DNA of 64,000 nucleotides from Ancrocorticia sp047602305 (GTDB taxonomy: Bacteria > Actinomycetota > Actinomycetes > Actinomycetales > Actinomycetaceae): NCBI GenBank assembly GCA_047602305.1, contig JASGHO010000001.1, positions 3,596,001-3,660,000 of the forward strand, in the 5' to 3' direction. The notes under the pieces were generated by a model. That model made no database searches. It saw nothing but the letters and a program-made list of their open reading frames with translations, and was not told the origin of the DNA. The translations under genes were made by a program, and so were the position numbers. This document shows positions 34,379 to 44,231 of this stretch, one piece after another. Numbering within the stretch: the first letter of the stretch is position 1; each line of letters starts with the position of its first letter.

Positions 34379-36253
34379 ATGACCGGCATGCTCATGACCC
34401 AGGTAGCGAACAAGAACTCGCTCAAGCGCGCATGGGCTGACGTGCTGGAAAATGATCTCGATGACGGCAAGCTATCCGGCTCCGTTCTCAACCTCGCCGT
34501 CGACATCAAAGATGAACTCGCCACCCTCTCCGCCGAACTCCTTAACGGAACCTACCGCCCGCGCGACCTCACCGAATTCTCCATCCCGAAACGTTCCGGT
34601 GGCATGCGCACGCTCCACATCCCGGACCCGCGTGACCGCGTCGTCGAACGTGCGATTCTCAACGTCATCGGCCCGATACTTGACCCGCTACTCGGCCCGG
34701 CAGCCTACGGATTCCGTCCCGGGCTTGGCGTCAAGCACGCGGTGCGCGAGGTGGCGCGGTGCCGTGACGAGGGCCTGAACTGGGTACTGCGCGCGGACGT
34801 TAAGGACTGTTTCCCGTCGCTCGACGTCGTCCGAATTGAAGGCCTGCTAACGAAACTGATACCGGACGGCGAAATCCTCTCAATCATCAGCCTCCTCAAC
34901 GATCGCTACGCCAACAAGAAAGGCAAGCGCCACGCAATCCCGGGGCTCTCGCAGGGCAGTCCGCTCTCGCCACTGTTCTCCAATCTGGCGCTTGTCGAGT
35001 TCGACGAAACGCTGCTACGCGCGGGATTCCCGCTGGTCAGATACGGTGACGACTTCACCGTCTGCACTCAAACCAAAGCCGGCGCCGAGCGCGCCCGCAC
35101 CATCGCAGAGCGAGCCCTTGAGGAGATCGGGATGGAACTGAACACGGAAAAGTCCGACGTCATGTCCTTCACGGATGGCTTCCATTTCCTCGGCGAGGAG
35201 TTCGGACCGAAGTATCCGCTCGCGGAAGCAGACGACGGCGCGGACCCCGGCAAGAAAACCCTCTTCGTCGCCCGCGACGGCGCCCACGTGCGCATGAAAT
35301 CCGGCCGCGTCCGAGTGGACTCGAAAGACGACACCACCCTGCTCGACGTGCCACAAAGCGTACTTGAGCGCATCGTGTGTTTCGGGTACGTGGGAGTCAG
35401 CGCAGGCGTGCGCAACTGGGCTCTGCAACAAGACGTGAACGTGGTGTTCCTGTCCCGAAAAGGCAGCTACCAGGGCCAGCTACTTTCCGGTGCCGCCAAA
35501 CAGCGAGCCGACCGGCTTCGCGCCCAAATACTCATGGATCCTGAACGCAAAGTGGAACTCGGCCGTGAAATTGTCAAAGCCAAGGTGAGCAAGCAGCGGG
35601 TGCTGTTGCAGCGATACGTGCGCGAAGAGAACCGCCAGGAACTCGTTCCCAAGATCGACTTCATCAAAGAAATGGGCGCACGCCTCCCCGAATGCCAGAC
35701 ACGCGACGAACTCATGGGCATCGAGGGCGCCTCCGCGAAAATGTATTTCGAGGCGCTACCGCACATCTTGCCCGAGGGCATCACGTTCGCGGGGCGCAAC
35801 CGCCGCCCACCCACCGATGTCATGAACTCCGCGCTCTCGTACCTTTACACCGTGATGCTGGGGGAGTGCGTCGGCGCGCTGGTCGCCTGCGGGCTGGACC
35901 CGGCGATCGGTTGCCTGCACGCGGAGTCGACGGGGACGCCGTCGCTCGGTCTCGACCTGGTTGAGGAGTTTCGTCCGTTCGTTGTGGACCAAGTGGTGAT
36001 CGAGCTGGCGCGCCGCAAGATTTTGACCGACGACGACGCCGTCCGCGTCCCCGGTAAGCCCGGCGTGAAGCTGAGCAAGAAAGCACGTACCGACATCTTG
36101 GATGCATATGAGCGTCGGATGCAGCAGAAGTGCAACGGGGCGTTGCCAGGGTTTGGTGGTTCAGTGCGCCGGCACCTGCATCAACAGGCGAAACGGCTCG
36201 GCAAGGCAATCCGCTCCGAACACGCTGTATACACGGGATTGAGCTGGCGATGA
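34379..36253 (+). CDS. cas1: Reverse transcriptase-Cas1 fusion
   Basis: This protein inserts new spacers and can take them from RNA by reverse transcription. Of its 624 residues, 1-280 are a group II intron-like RT: RADVKDCF with Asp-140 and Asp-143, GLSQGSPLSPLFSNLAL near 189-205, RYGDD (catalytic YGDD at 222-225) and LNTEKSDVMSF near 254. Residues 294-624 are Cas1, with Glu-449 in GIEGASA, His-514 in GCLHAESTG and Asp-526 in LDLVEEFRP, all in the expected places. Both halves therefore look active. There is no fused Cas6 domain, since cas6 is a separate gene just upstream. The stop overlaps the cas2 start (ATGA). Confidence 0.96.
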   Translation: MTGMLMTQVANKNSLKRAWADVLENDLDDGKLSGSVLNLAVDIKDELATLSAELLNGTYRPRDLTEFSIPKRSGGMRTLHIPDPRDRVVERAILNVIGPILDPLLGPAAYGFRPGLGVKHAVREVARCRDEGLNWVLRADVKDCFPSLDVVRIEGLLTKLIPDGEILSIISLLNDRYANKKGKRHAIPGLSQGSPLSPLFSNLALVEFDETLLRAGFPLVRYGDDFTVCTQTKAGAERARTIAERALEEIGMELNTEKSDVMSFTDGFHFLGEEFGPKYPLAEADDGADPGKKTLFVARDGAHVRMKSGRVRVDSKDDTTLLDVPQSVLERIVCFGYVGVSAGVRNWALQQDVNVVFLSRKGSYQGQLLSGAAKQRADRLRAQILMDPERKVELGREIVKAKVSKQRVLLQRYVREENRQELVPKIDFIKEMGARLPECQTRDELMGIEGASAKMYFEALPHILPEGITFAGRNRRPPTDVMNSALSYLYTVMLGECVGALVACGLDPAIGCLHAESTGTPSLGLDLVEEFRPFVVDQVVIELARRKILTDDDAVRVPGKPGVKLSKKARTDILDAYERRMQQKCNGALPGFGGSVRRHLHQQAKRLGKAIRSEHAVYTGLSWR

Positions 36254-36528
36254 GGTACGTGGTGGCGTACGACATCGAGTCGGATGGATGCCGGGCGAAG
36301 GTGTCCGCCTGTCTGCAGACTGTCGGGAATCGTGTGCAGCACTCGGTGTTCGTGTGTGATGCAGAGATGTCTGCGATCGAGGAAGTTGTAGAACGTTGCC
36401 GCGGGTTGATCGATCCCGAGACGGACTCCTTGTACATCTTCCGTCAATGCGACGAATGCTGGGACGGCGTGGGCACCCACGGCCAGGCACACCCGCCGGA
36501 GCGCGTCTACTTCTGGGCTGTGATGTAA
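36250..36528 (+). CDS. cas2: Cas2
   Basis: This 92-residue protein begins MRYVVAYDIESDGCRAKVSA, with the Cas2 aspartate at position 8, then VGNRVQHSVFVCD and LYIFRQCDECWD. It forms the central dimer of the Cas1-Cas2 integrase. The ATG overlaps the RT-Cas1 stop by four bases. Several cysteines (QCDECW) near residue 65 are unusual. Confidence 0.94.
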   Translation: MRYVVAYDIESDGCRAKVSACLQTVGNRVQHSVFVCDAEMSAIEEVVERCRGLIDPETDSLYIFRQCDECWDGVGTHGQAHPPERVYFWAVM

Positions 36529-36612
36529 CAGCGGGCCCGTTGTGGTGCCTGTGGATAACTGAAATCTCGTCGGAGCCACCCCGTAGGCTTTGAAGTGGCC
36601 CTTCGCGGCGCA

Positions 36613-36648
36613 CCCCCACGAACACTGCTCTGTAACAGCCGTGGAGGG
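36613..36648 (+). promoter_or_regulatory. Conserved 5' hairpin before microprotein copy 2
   Basis: CCCCCACG pairs with CGTGGAGGG. It is the counterpart of the stem at 19062-19097 with one compensatory pair change and a different loop. About 70 conserved bases lead into it, starting with GTGGATAACTGAAATC near 36550. Confidence 0.6.
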
Positions 36649-36675
36649 AGTACCGGGGAAGGGGGTGAAAGAACC

Positions 36676-36813
36676 ATGGGTAAGAAGTCTCGCAAGGGAC
36701 AGAAGCTGACGAACAAGCAAAGGACCCAGATATGGTGCGAGATCGCTAAATCTATCGCACCAACACTCTGGGCCCTTGCTGCTCTGTTAGCCGTCCTCAC
36801 CCGTAGCGGATAA
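36676..36813 (+). CDS. CRISPR-distal microprotein, copy 2 (45 residues)
   Basis: This is the paralogue of the peptide at 19120-19257: GKKSRKGQKLTNKQRTQIWC is the basic part, followed by IAPTLWALAALLAVL as hydrophobic part. The C-terminus (TRSG) is more polar than in copy 1. GAAGGGGGTGA precedes the ATG. Identity is 29 of 45 residues, with IWCE, the KKSRKG block and LLAVL fully kept. It lies 148 bases after cas2 on the same strand and 134 bases before array 2, so it could be read from the adaptation operon as well as from its own promoter. Confidence 0.6.
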   Translation: MGKKSRKGQKLTNKQRTQIWCEIAKSIAPTLWALAALLAVLTRSG

Positions 36814-36836
36814 GGACCACCAGTGGTAATCCACCG

Positions 36837-36867
36837 GGGAGCCAAGCACTGGAACTGCTTGGCTCCC
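36837..36867 (+). terminator. Conserved hairpin between microprotein 2 and array 2
   Basis: The same 12-bp stem as at 19281-19312 (GGGAGCCAAGCA with TGCTTGGCTCCC), loop CTGGAAC. The sequence after it (TTCCATTATGCCACCAAGG) is also conserved up to the first repeat. Confidence 0.7.
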
Positions 36868-36946
36868 TTCCATTATGCCACCAAGGCAGTGTCAGCGGTC
36901 AATGGCGATCCTATGAGATCGAGGCCGAGTCCTGCCTTGCCAGTCT

Positions 36947-39900
36947 CATCTAATTCGCCCCTTGCGATTGGGAGCCTTCGGCCCGGCGCCCTCGCCCAAT
37001 TTGAGGTGAAAGACGACTCGTTTCAATTCGCCCTATGCGATGAGGTCCTTTCGGACCGCAAAAAATGGGCTGGAATACGAGAGAAAGGATTGGTTTCAAT
37101 TCGCCCTATGCGATGAGGTCCTTTCGGACAGTGAGCGCGCGCTGGGGTGGGAACCCTATGTAGGAGTTTCAATTCGCCCTATGCGATGAGGTCCTTTCGG
37201 ACACCTCACGAAGTACGTGTTGGGGGTGCTCGGAGTTTCAATTCGCCCTATGCGATGAGGTCCTTTCGGACCTGACCGATACACAGAAATACGAGCTGGG
37301 CAGGAGCAGTTTCAATTCGCCCTATGCGATGAGGTCCTTTCGGACTTGAAGCTATGACCGAGGGCGACAGGGACGCCGATTTGTTTCAATTCGCCCTATG
37401 CGATGAGGTCCTTTCGGACGTTTCGATGTAAGATCAGTCTACTCCCTGCGTGGTTTCAATTCGCCCTATGCGATGAGGTCCTTTCGGACAACGCCACCGT
37501 CTTCGGCAACGTCTCGGCCGACGAGTTTCAATTCGCCCTATGCGATGAGGTCCTTTCGGACCCGGGTACATCCCGGCGACCATCCTGGGGTTCGACTAGT
37601 TTCAATTCGCCCTATGCGATGAGGTCCTTTCGGACCTGAACATGAGTGAACTCAACCTCGCGCCTATCGTCGTTTCAATTCGCCCTATGCGATGAGGTCC
37701 TTTCGGACTCGCCGAAAAGCTCAGAGCCGAATGGCACGACCAGTTTCAATTCGCCCTATGCGATGAGGTCCTTTCGGACATTGACGACATTCGCCAGGCG
37801 CTGCGGTTCGCAGAGTTTCAATTCGCCCTATGCGATGAGGTCCTTTCGGACTTGCGGGCATACTGGTCATTGGTGGATTCTTCAGGTTTCAATTCGCCCT
37901 ATGCGATGAGGTCCTTTCGGACGCCATTGTGCCCGCGAGGCCCTCGACCCTGGCAAGTTTCAATTCGCCCTATGCGATGAGGTCCTTTCGGACCCTGCTA
38001 CCTGCTTCGGACCGCGCCTTCATGTTTCAATTCGCCCTATGCGATGAGGTCCTTTCGGACCTCGTTCCTTGAGTAGATATAAGGAGGTGGCATCCAGTTT
38101 CAATTCGCCCTATGCGATGAGGTCCTTTCGGACTGTAGCCGGCTATTACATTGTCGCCTTCGCGGTTTCAATTCGCCCTATGCGATGAGGTCCTTTCGGA
38201 CGGACTTGCGGAGTTCCAGCGTCCCGGCGCTATGTTTCAATTCGCCCTATGCGATGAGGTCCTTTCGGACAGTCCGACTCAGATATAGCCGCTAGCACCT
38301 CGCCGTTTCAATTCGCCCTATGCGATGAGGTCCTTTCGGACTGCTCACGAACCTACTCGGGGATCTCCCCGGGGTTTCAATTCGCCCTATGCGATGAGGT
38401 CCTTTCGGACATAGGGATCCTGACCGCCTCACCCGGGGTTTCTGCCGTTTCAATTCGCCCTATGCGATGAGGTCCTTTCGGACGGGAAAGCCTGTGGGAG
38501 TCTTTCAAATGCCATTTGTTTCAATTCGCCCTATGCGATGAGGTCCTTTCGGACGGGAGTTTAGTCGGTATCAGAGCGGGATCCGCAGTTTCAATTCGCC
38601 CTATGCGATGAGGTCCTTTCGGACCTTCCTGGCCAAAAGGTTCGCGGTGTTGGAGGAGTTTCAATTCGCCCTATGCGATGAGGTCCTTTCGGACGAGTCC
38701 AGTAATGGACGTACGGCGGTTCCGCACTGCCGGTTTCAATTCGCCCTATGCGATGAGGTCCTTTCGGACAGCAGTTGCGGACCTCGCTCAGTACCAGAGC
38801 GGGGTTTCAATTCGCCCTATGCGATGAGGTCCTTTCGGACATTGACGACATTCGCCAGGCGCTGCGGTTCGCAGAGTTTCAATTCGCCCTATGCGATGAG
38901 GTCCTTTCGGACCATCATTACGCTCATGGCAATATGGGCGTGCAGCAGTTTCAATTCGCCCTATGCGATGAGGTCCTTTCGGACTCGGAGATGATGGAGA
39001 GTTTCGCCTGGCGAGGTTTCAATTCGCCCTATGCGATGAGGTCCTTTCGGACTCGCGTTATCGACTGGACACCTCCCCACCTGGAAGGGTTTCAATTCGC
39101 CCTATGCGATGAGGTCCTTTCGGACGCTTCATTTTTCAACTATCCCCCGCGGGGGAGAAAGTTTCAATTCGCCCTATGCGATGAGGTCCTTTCGGACATG
39201 TACGGGCGGGCGGCCGCCGTCTCCGGTCGGTTTCAATTCGCCCTATGCGATGAGGTCCTTTCGGACGTGGGACTGCTAGTCGTGGCGGCGCGTGGATGGG
39301 TTTCAATTCGCCCTATGCGATGAGGTCCTTTCGGACAAGGGCCGACAAGTACGGGAACGAGCTCATGCTCTTCTGTTTCAATTCGCCCTATGCGATGAGG
39401 TCCTTTCGGACTTGGCTATTACCTCATTGTTCGCGATGAGGAGCTGTTTCAATTCGCCCTATGCGATGAGGTCCTTTCGGACTTTTGTGATCGACTCTCG
39501 TGGATCACAGATCGCCAGTTTCAATTCGCCCTATGCGATGAGGTCCTTTCGGACTGGCGGCTTTATATCGCCAGCTTTACAATCCTGTTTCAATTCGCCC
39601 TATGCGATGAGGTCCTTTCGGACTTCAGATCGCTCTCGATACTCGTCGCCCCGATTTGTTTCAATTCGCCCTATGCGATGAGGTCCTTTCGGACATGAAG
39701 GCGTGCGTGCCGAGCTCGCCGACGGGGTTTCAATTCGCCCTATGCGATGAGGTCCTTTCGGACTGTCGCAATTAATCTTGCGACGCTCTCTAGATGGAGT
39801 TTCAATTCGCCCTATGCGATGAGGTCCTTTCGGACTACTGGTGGGAGATCACCGCATACATCGCGGACGGTTTCAATTCGCCCTATGCGATGAGGTCCTT

Positions 39901-40758
39901 TCGGACGCCAGAGCTCGAGCAGGTGTTCCGCGAATGGGGGTTTCAATTCGCCCTATGCGATGAGGTCCTTTCGGACCGAATTGTTTCATCGATTTGAGGT
40001 GCGGATCTGGTTTCAATTCGCCCTATGCGATGAGGTCCTTTCGGACGAGACGGCAGCGACCTGCTAACGCGCGTCCTCAGCAGTTTCAATTCGCCCTATG
40101 CGATGAGGTCCTTTCGGACGCGCTCAAGAATTTGAACCAAATCCAGTGGTTCCTGTTTCAATTCGCCCTATGCGATGAGGTCCTTTCGGACGGCACATTT
40201 AGGTGTATGTAGAGCCCGTTACAAGTTTCAATTCGCCCTATGCGATGAGGTCCTTTCGGACTTGGGGTCTGTGGGAACAATGGCGAGCGTTCAGCACGCG
40301 TTTCAATTCGCCCTATGCGATGAGGTCCTTTCGGACACAACGCGGACGCCCGCTCGTACCTGAGTGAAGTTTCAATTCGCCCTTTGCGATGAGGAGCCTT
40401 CGGCCTTGCGCAGTCTCTCGTTGCTGCTCCTATCAAGTTTCAATTCGCCCTTTGCGATGAGGAGCCTTCGGCCCCGATGCTTCCGCCCTTACGACTTCGC
40501 CGTTCGGTTTCAATTCGCCCTTTGCGATGAGGAGCCTTCGGCCCACGGCTTCGCCATGGAAGTTGCCAACCCTGGCCTGGTGTTTCAATTCGCCCTTTGC
40601 GATGAGGAGCCTTCGGCCAATGTCGAAATGGCGAGCGCAGACTATGCCGCGTTTCAATTCGCCCTTTGCGATGAGGAGCCTTCGGCCTCGACGGGCTGAT
40701 GGCCTCGCTCCAGCTCGATGAGTTTCAATTCGCCCTTTGCGATGAGGAGCCTTCGGCC
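36947..40758 (-). CRISPR. CRISPR array 2: 54 repeats of 37 bp, 53 spacers
   Basis: Forty-seven consecutive repeats (37020-40336) are almost invariant, beginning GTTTCAATTCGCCC and ending GATGAGGTCCTTTCGGAC. The six nearest the leader (40369-40758) have CTTTGCGATGAGG and end GAGCCTTCGGCC. The outermost distal repeat (36947-36983) is degenerate and of the GATTGGG type typical of array 1. Spacers are about 32-38 bases. One 35-base spacer occurs twice, at 37780-37814 and 38841-38875, with different neighbours. Read on the minus strand the repeat ends ATTGAAAC, the type III 5' tag. Confidence 0.98.
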
Positions 40759-40945
40759 CCCTTGCCCAAAATCGTAGCACCTGACCAGCGGAGATACACA
40801 CGTTTTACACGCGAGCCCTTTTTCAATCCATAATAGCATTGCGATAACCGCTTCAAAATGACTATTTGTGCTGGCACAAGCTTTACACGCGACCCTCGGT
40901 ATTTTTCGTGGCACGGATGAGGATACATTTGCATGACAAATAGTT
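40759..40945 (-). promoter_or_regulatory. CRISPR leader of array 2 with predicted promoter
   Basis: It is homologous to the leader of array 1, beginning CCTTGCCCAAAATCGTAGC next to the first repeat. On the minus strand TTTTGA (40858-40853) and TATTAT (40835-40830) stand 17 bases apart. TTTACACGCGA-type repeats near 40804 and 40882 are conserved. Nothing else is seen from here to the permease end at 41055. Confidence 0.75.
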
Positions 40946-41054
40946 CTCGAGTGCGCCACGTACCACGCAACCAAGGAACGTACTGGTGCTGCTTCGCCGT
41001 CGTCGTTCAATTACCAACCAAGCTGACGAACGTACGTCGTCGAACCAAGTTCAC

Positions 41055-42485
41055 TCATCGTACCCCGGTACGCAGGCGGCGCTTGTTCCACAGGTACCAG
41101 CAGGAGAGGATCGTCATCCATACGGCGCCAACCGTGATGGCGATGCGCGAGGCCGGGAACCAAGCCAGAAGTACCAGGACGAACACAATGAACGCCACTG
41201 CCATCCAGGAACCCCATGGCCACAGTGGCACGCGGAAGTCGGCGTTCTCGACCTCTTCTGGTGTCATCTTGCGGCGCATCGCAATGTGCGAGGAGAGGAT
41301 CATCAGCCACACCCACACCGTCGCGAAGGTGGCGAGCGAGGCAATGATGGCGAAGACGGAGTCGGGGATGAGGGCGTTGAGAACCGCGCCAACCGCGAGT
41401 CCGGAGCACATCACCAGAACCGACATCCACGGCACGCCGTTGCGGGAAACGCTGGCGAATACCTTGGGTGCCTGACCTTCTTGAGCTAGACCGAAGAGGA
41501 TGCGGCCGGCGCTGAAGGTGTCGGCGTTGATGGCTGAGATTGCCGCGGTGATGACCACGATGTTGAGAATATTCGCGGCGGCGGGAATCCCCAGGCCGGT
41601 GAAGATCTGCACGAACGGGCTGGCATCGCCGGTGATCTGATCCCACGGCGTCAGCATCATGATGATGGCCAGCGTGCCTACATAGAAGAGAAGGATGCGG
41701 GCGGGGACGGTGTTGACGGCTTTCGGGATGGAATCGCCCGGGTCGGTGGCCTCGCCCGCGGTGATACCGATGGTCTCGATGCCGCCGAAGGCGAAGACAA
41801 CCACGGTCAGGGACGCCAGAAGTCCGGCGATACCGTTCGGTGCGAATCCGTCGTGAATCCACAGGTTGTCGACGCCGCTGTGACCGCCGTCAGAGAGCGA
41901 TACACCCATGAACAGCAGGATTGTGCCGCCAGCAATCATTGCGATAATGGCCGCCACCTTGATGATGCTGAGCCAGAACTCCAGCTCACCGAACACCTTG
42001 ACATGCCGGGTGTTGATACCCGCGATGAACAAAATGACAGCGCACACCCATATCCATTTCGGTGCCCCGGGGAACCAGAATCCCATGTACACCGCGAAGG
42101 CCGTGACGTCCGCGATCGCAACAACCAGCATCTCGAACACGAATGTCCAGCCGGTGACGAAACCTGCGAAGGGCCCCAGGTAATCATTGGCGTACTTGCC
42201 GAACGAGCCGGACACGGGGTTACGAACGGCCATTTCACCCAGCGCGCGCATCACCCAGAATACCGCGATACCCGAGATCACGTACGCCAGCAGGACGAGC
42301 GGGCCCGCAGTCTGGATCGCCGACGCCGAGCCATAAAAAAGCCCTGTACCGATCGCCGAACCGAGCGCAATAAAACGAATATGGCGCTTGTTCAGGCCGC
42401 GCTTTAGCCCGGACTCTTCATGCGTGCCAGCGGTGGATTTCGCCGGTTTTTTGGGCGCGGGGACTCGCTTTTGGTGAGACGTCAT
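41055..42485 (-). CDS. Amino-acid permease, APC superfamily (AAT family)
   Basis: This 476-residue inner-membrane proton symporter has about twelve helices. After a basic 30-residue N-terminus comes GLNKRHIRFIALGSAIGTGLFYGSA, the family's first helix and substrate loop, then GEMAVRNPVSGSFGKYANDYLGPFAGFVTGW near 105 and FAFGGIETIGITAGEATDP near 230. This is the pattern of the ProY/CycA/GabP group. The exact amino acid cannot be told. It marks the return to core-like DNA right of the CRISPR island. Confidence 0.88.
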   Translation of the reverse strand: MTSHQKRVPAPKKPAKSTAGTHEESGLKRGLNKRHIRFIALGSAIGTGLFYGSASAIQTAGPLVLLAYVISGIAVFWVMRALGEMAVRNPVSGSFGKYANDYLGPFAGFVTGWTFVFEMLVVAIADVTAFAVYMGFWFPGAPKWIWVCAVILFIAGINTRHVKVFGELEFWLSIIKVAAIIAMIAGGTILLFMGVSLSDGGHSGVDNLWIHDGFAPNGIAGLLASLTVVVFAFGGIETIGITAGEATDPGDSIPKAVNTVPARILLFYVGTLAIIMMLTPWDQITGDASPFVQIFTGLGIPAAANILNIVVITAAISAINADTFSAGRILFGLAQEGQAPKVFASVSRNGVPWMSVLVMCSGLAVGAVLNALIPDSVFAIIASLATFATVWVWLMILSSHIAMRRKMTPEEVENADFRVPLWPWGSWMAVAFIVFVLVLLAWFPASRIAITVGAVWMTILSCWYLWNKRRLRTGVR

Positions 42486-42689
42486 TGTTCAACCACTCCA
42501 GAGAGAAATTCATGGGACCTTGCGAGTATACCGGCGGCAGTTCGCTGATGTTGGGACTTTTTAGCCTGAAAACGGCGGTTTACATTCTTTCTGCGGCTTT
42601 GCGGCTTTGGGGCTGTGACGGTATAGGTTTGCACCCGTGACGTCATCGGTTGCGTGAGGGGTTGTGCGTTCCCGCGCTACGCTTGCACC

Positions 42690-43529
42690 ATGATCGACCC
42701 GCACGCGCACTCCACCGCCTCGGATGGCACCACGCCACCGGAACGTCTCATGCACGACGCCGTCGCCGCGGGCGTCACCATGTTGGGACTCACGGATCAT
42801 GACACGGTCGCTGGATGGGAGGCCGCCGTCGCCGAAATTGCGACGTCTGGAACCGCCCTCATCCGCGGCATGGAACTCTCCGCCGCCTATCGTGGCATCT
42901 CGTTGCACATGCTCGCCTACCTCTTCGATCCGGCGTCTCCCCAGCTCACCGCGCACATACAAAAAGTCCGCAGCTCGCGCGTGGACCGTGCCCGCGAAAT
43001 CGTGCGCCGCCTCGCCGCTGACACCCCCATCACCTGGGAACTTGTCCAATCTCAAACACCGCAAGGCGCAACTATCGGGCGTCCGCACATCGCGGATGCG
43101 CTCGTCGTCGTCGGCGCAATTCGCAACAGATCCGAAGCCTTCGACCACTATCTCAACGCCCGCGGCCCCTACTACGTGCCCTACTACGCGCCCGAAGCCG
43201 CCGCAGCGATCGGGTGGATCCGGGCCGCCGGGGGACAGGCCGTACTCGCCCACCCGATGGCCGCAGCGCGCGGGCGCACCATCCCGCTCGAAGCCTACGA
43301 CGAACTCGCCGCCGCCGGACTCTTCGGCCTCGAAATCGACCACCGTGACAACCCTCCGCACGCAATCCCACAGCTAGAAGCAATAGCAAAACGCCTCGGC
43401 CTCGCGCGATTCGGCTCCAGCGACTACCACGGAACCGGAAAACCCAACCGGCTGGGAGAGAACGTGACGGCGCCCGAAATCATTCAAGAACTCGCGGATG
43501 CGTCGCGGTTGCAGATCCTTCACCCGTGA
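42690..43529 (+). CDS. PHP-domain phosphoesterase (TrpH/YciV-like)
   Basis: This 279-residue protein opens with MIDPHAHSTASDGTTPP, the PHP metal-binding motif. GLTDHDTVAGW follows near residue 37, GMELSA near 65, then AVLAHPMA near 190 and FGSSDYHG near 245, giving a complete set of metal ligands. Such proteins release phosphate from 3',5'-nucleoside bisphosphates or trim RNA 5' ends. I took the ATG at 42690 because the fold begins there; the longer frame to 42654 adds a poor 12-residue leader. Confidence 0.88.
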   Translation: MIDPHAHSTASDGTTPPERLMHDAVAAGVTMLGLTDHDTVAGWEAAVAEIATSGTALIRGMELSAAYRGISLHMLAYLFDPASPQLTAHIQKVRSSRVDRAREIVRRLAADTPITWELVQSQTPQGATIGRPHIADALVVVGAIRNRSEAFDHYLNARGPYYVPYYAPEAAAAIGWIRAAGGQAVLAHPMAAARGRTIPLEAYDELAAAGLFGLEIDHRDNPPHAIPQLEAIAKRLGLARFGSSDYHGTGKPNRLGENVTAPEIIQELADASRLQILHP

Positions 43530-43564
43530 CGGGCCGTCACCGCATGCTGGCACGTCGTTGACCC

Positions 43565-43633
43565 GTCACCACAAATCCGCCGCAAGCGTCACCGCAAATC
43601 CCCCGTAAGCGTCACCACAAATCCGCCGCAAGC
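43565..43633. repeat. Three 23-bp tandem repeats between convergent genes
   Basis: Units starting GTCACCACAAATCCGCCGCA lie at 43565, 43588 and 43611; the first and third are identical. They end one base before the tetR-type gene's stop and may be part of a transcription end. Confidence 0.8.
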
Positions 43634-43634
43634 G

Positions 43635-44231
43635 TCACTGCGAAGCCGAAACCCCCAGAGCAGCCGCAGCCTGGGCCACAGTAAGCTCTAGCAGTGAGTC
43701 ATCAAGCGGCCCGAGTTCCGGCATCATAATCCTGAGCAAGAACGGGGCGGCCATGAGATCGCAGATGGCGCCCACGTCCTGCGGCGGGTCAATCTCACCG
43801 CGCTGCACAGCACGGTCAATGATCCGCTCCACCGAAGCCCGACGCGGCAGAACAAACTGGCCCATGAAAAATCGCCGCGCCTCGGAATCTTCACCCAACC
43901 GGCCGAGGAATCCCGCATGCGCGTGATACACCATCGGCGCTGCAAAGAAAGCCAGCTGGTCTTCCTGAGCCGCACGCAAATCCGACACCAGCGAACCCGT
44001 ATCAAACTCCCGATCAAGATGCCTGGGGAATTCGTGCAGGTACAGATCGGTGATCATTTCAACCAAGCTCGCGTAGCGGCGATAGAAAGCGGAACGAGTG
44101 GTCCCCGCCCGCTCAACAATTTCGCTCACCGTCAACCCGTCAAAGCCATTCTCCTCAAGAAAAGCTTTGGCGGTCGCGAGAATTGCTTCGTCCAGGGCGG
44201 TGTCAAAGGGGCGTCCTCTATTGTCTGTCAT
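43635..44231 (-). CDS. TetR family transcriptional regulator
   Basis: This 198-residue protein has an N-terminal helix-turn-helix: ILATAKAFLEENGFDGLTVSEIVERAGTTRSAFYRRYASLVEMI (residues 14-57, read in parts). A ligand domain of usual size follows, ending in MMPELGPLDDSLLELTVAQAA. The operator and ligand are unknown. It diverges from the tandem-repeat region and probably controls itself or a gene outside the window. Confidence 0.88.
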   Translation of the reverse strand: MTDNRGRPFDTALDEAILATAKAFLEENGFDGLTVSEIVERAGTTRSAFYRRYASLVEMITDLYLHEFPRHLDREFDTGSLVSDLRAAQEDQLAFFAAPMVYHAHAGFLGRLGEDSEARRFFMGQFVLPRRASVERIIDRAVQRGEIDPPQDVGAICDLMAAPFLLRIMMPELGPLDDSLLELTVAQAAAALGVSASQ

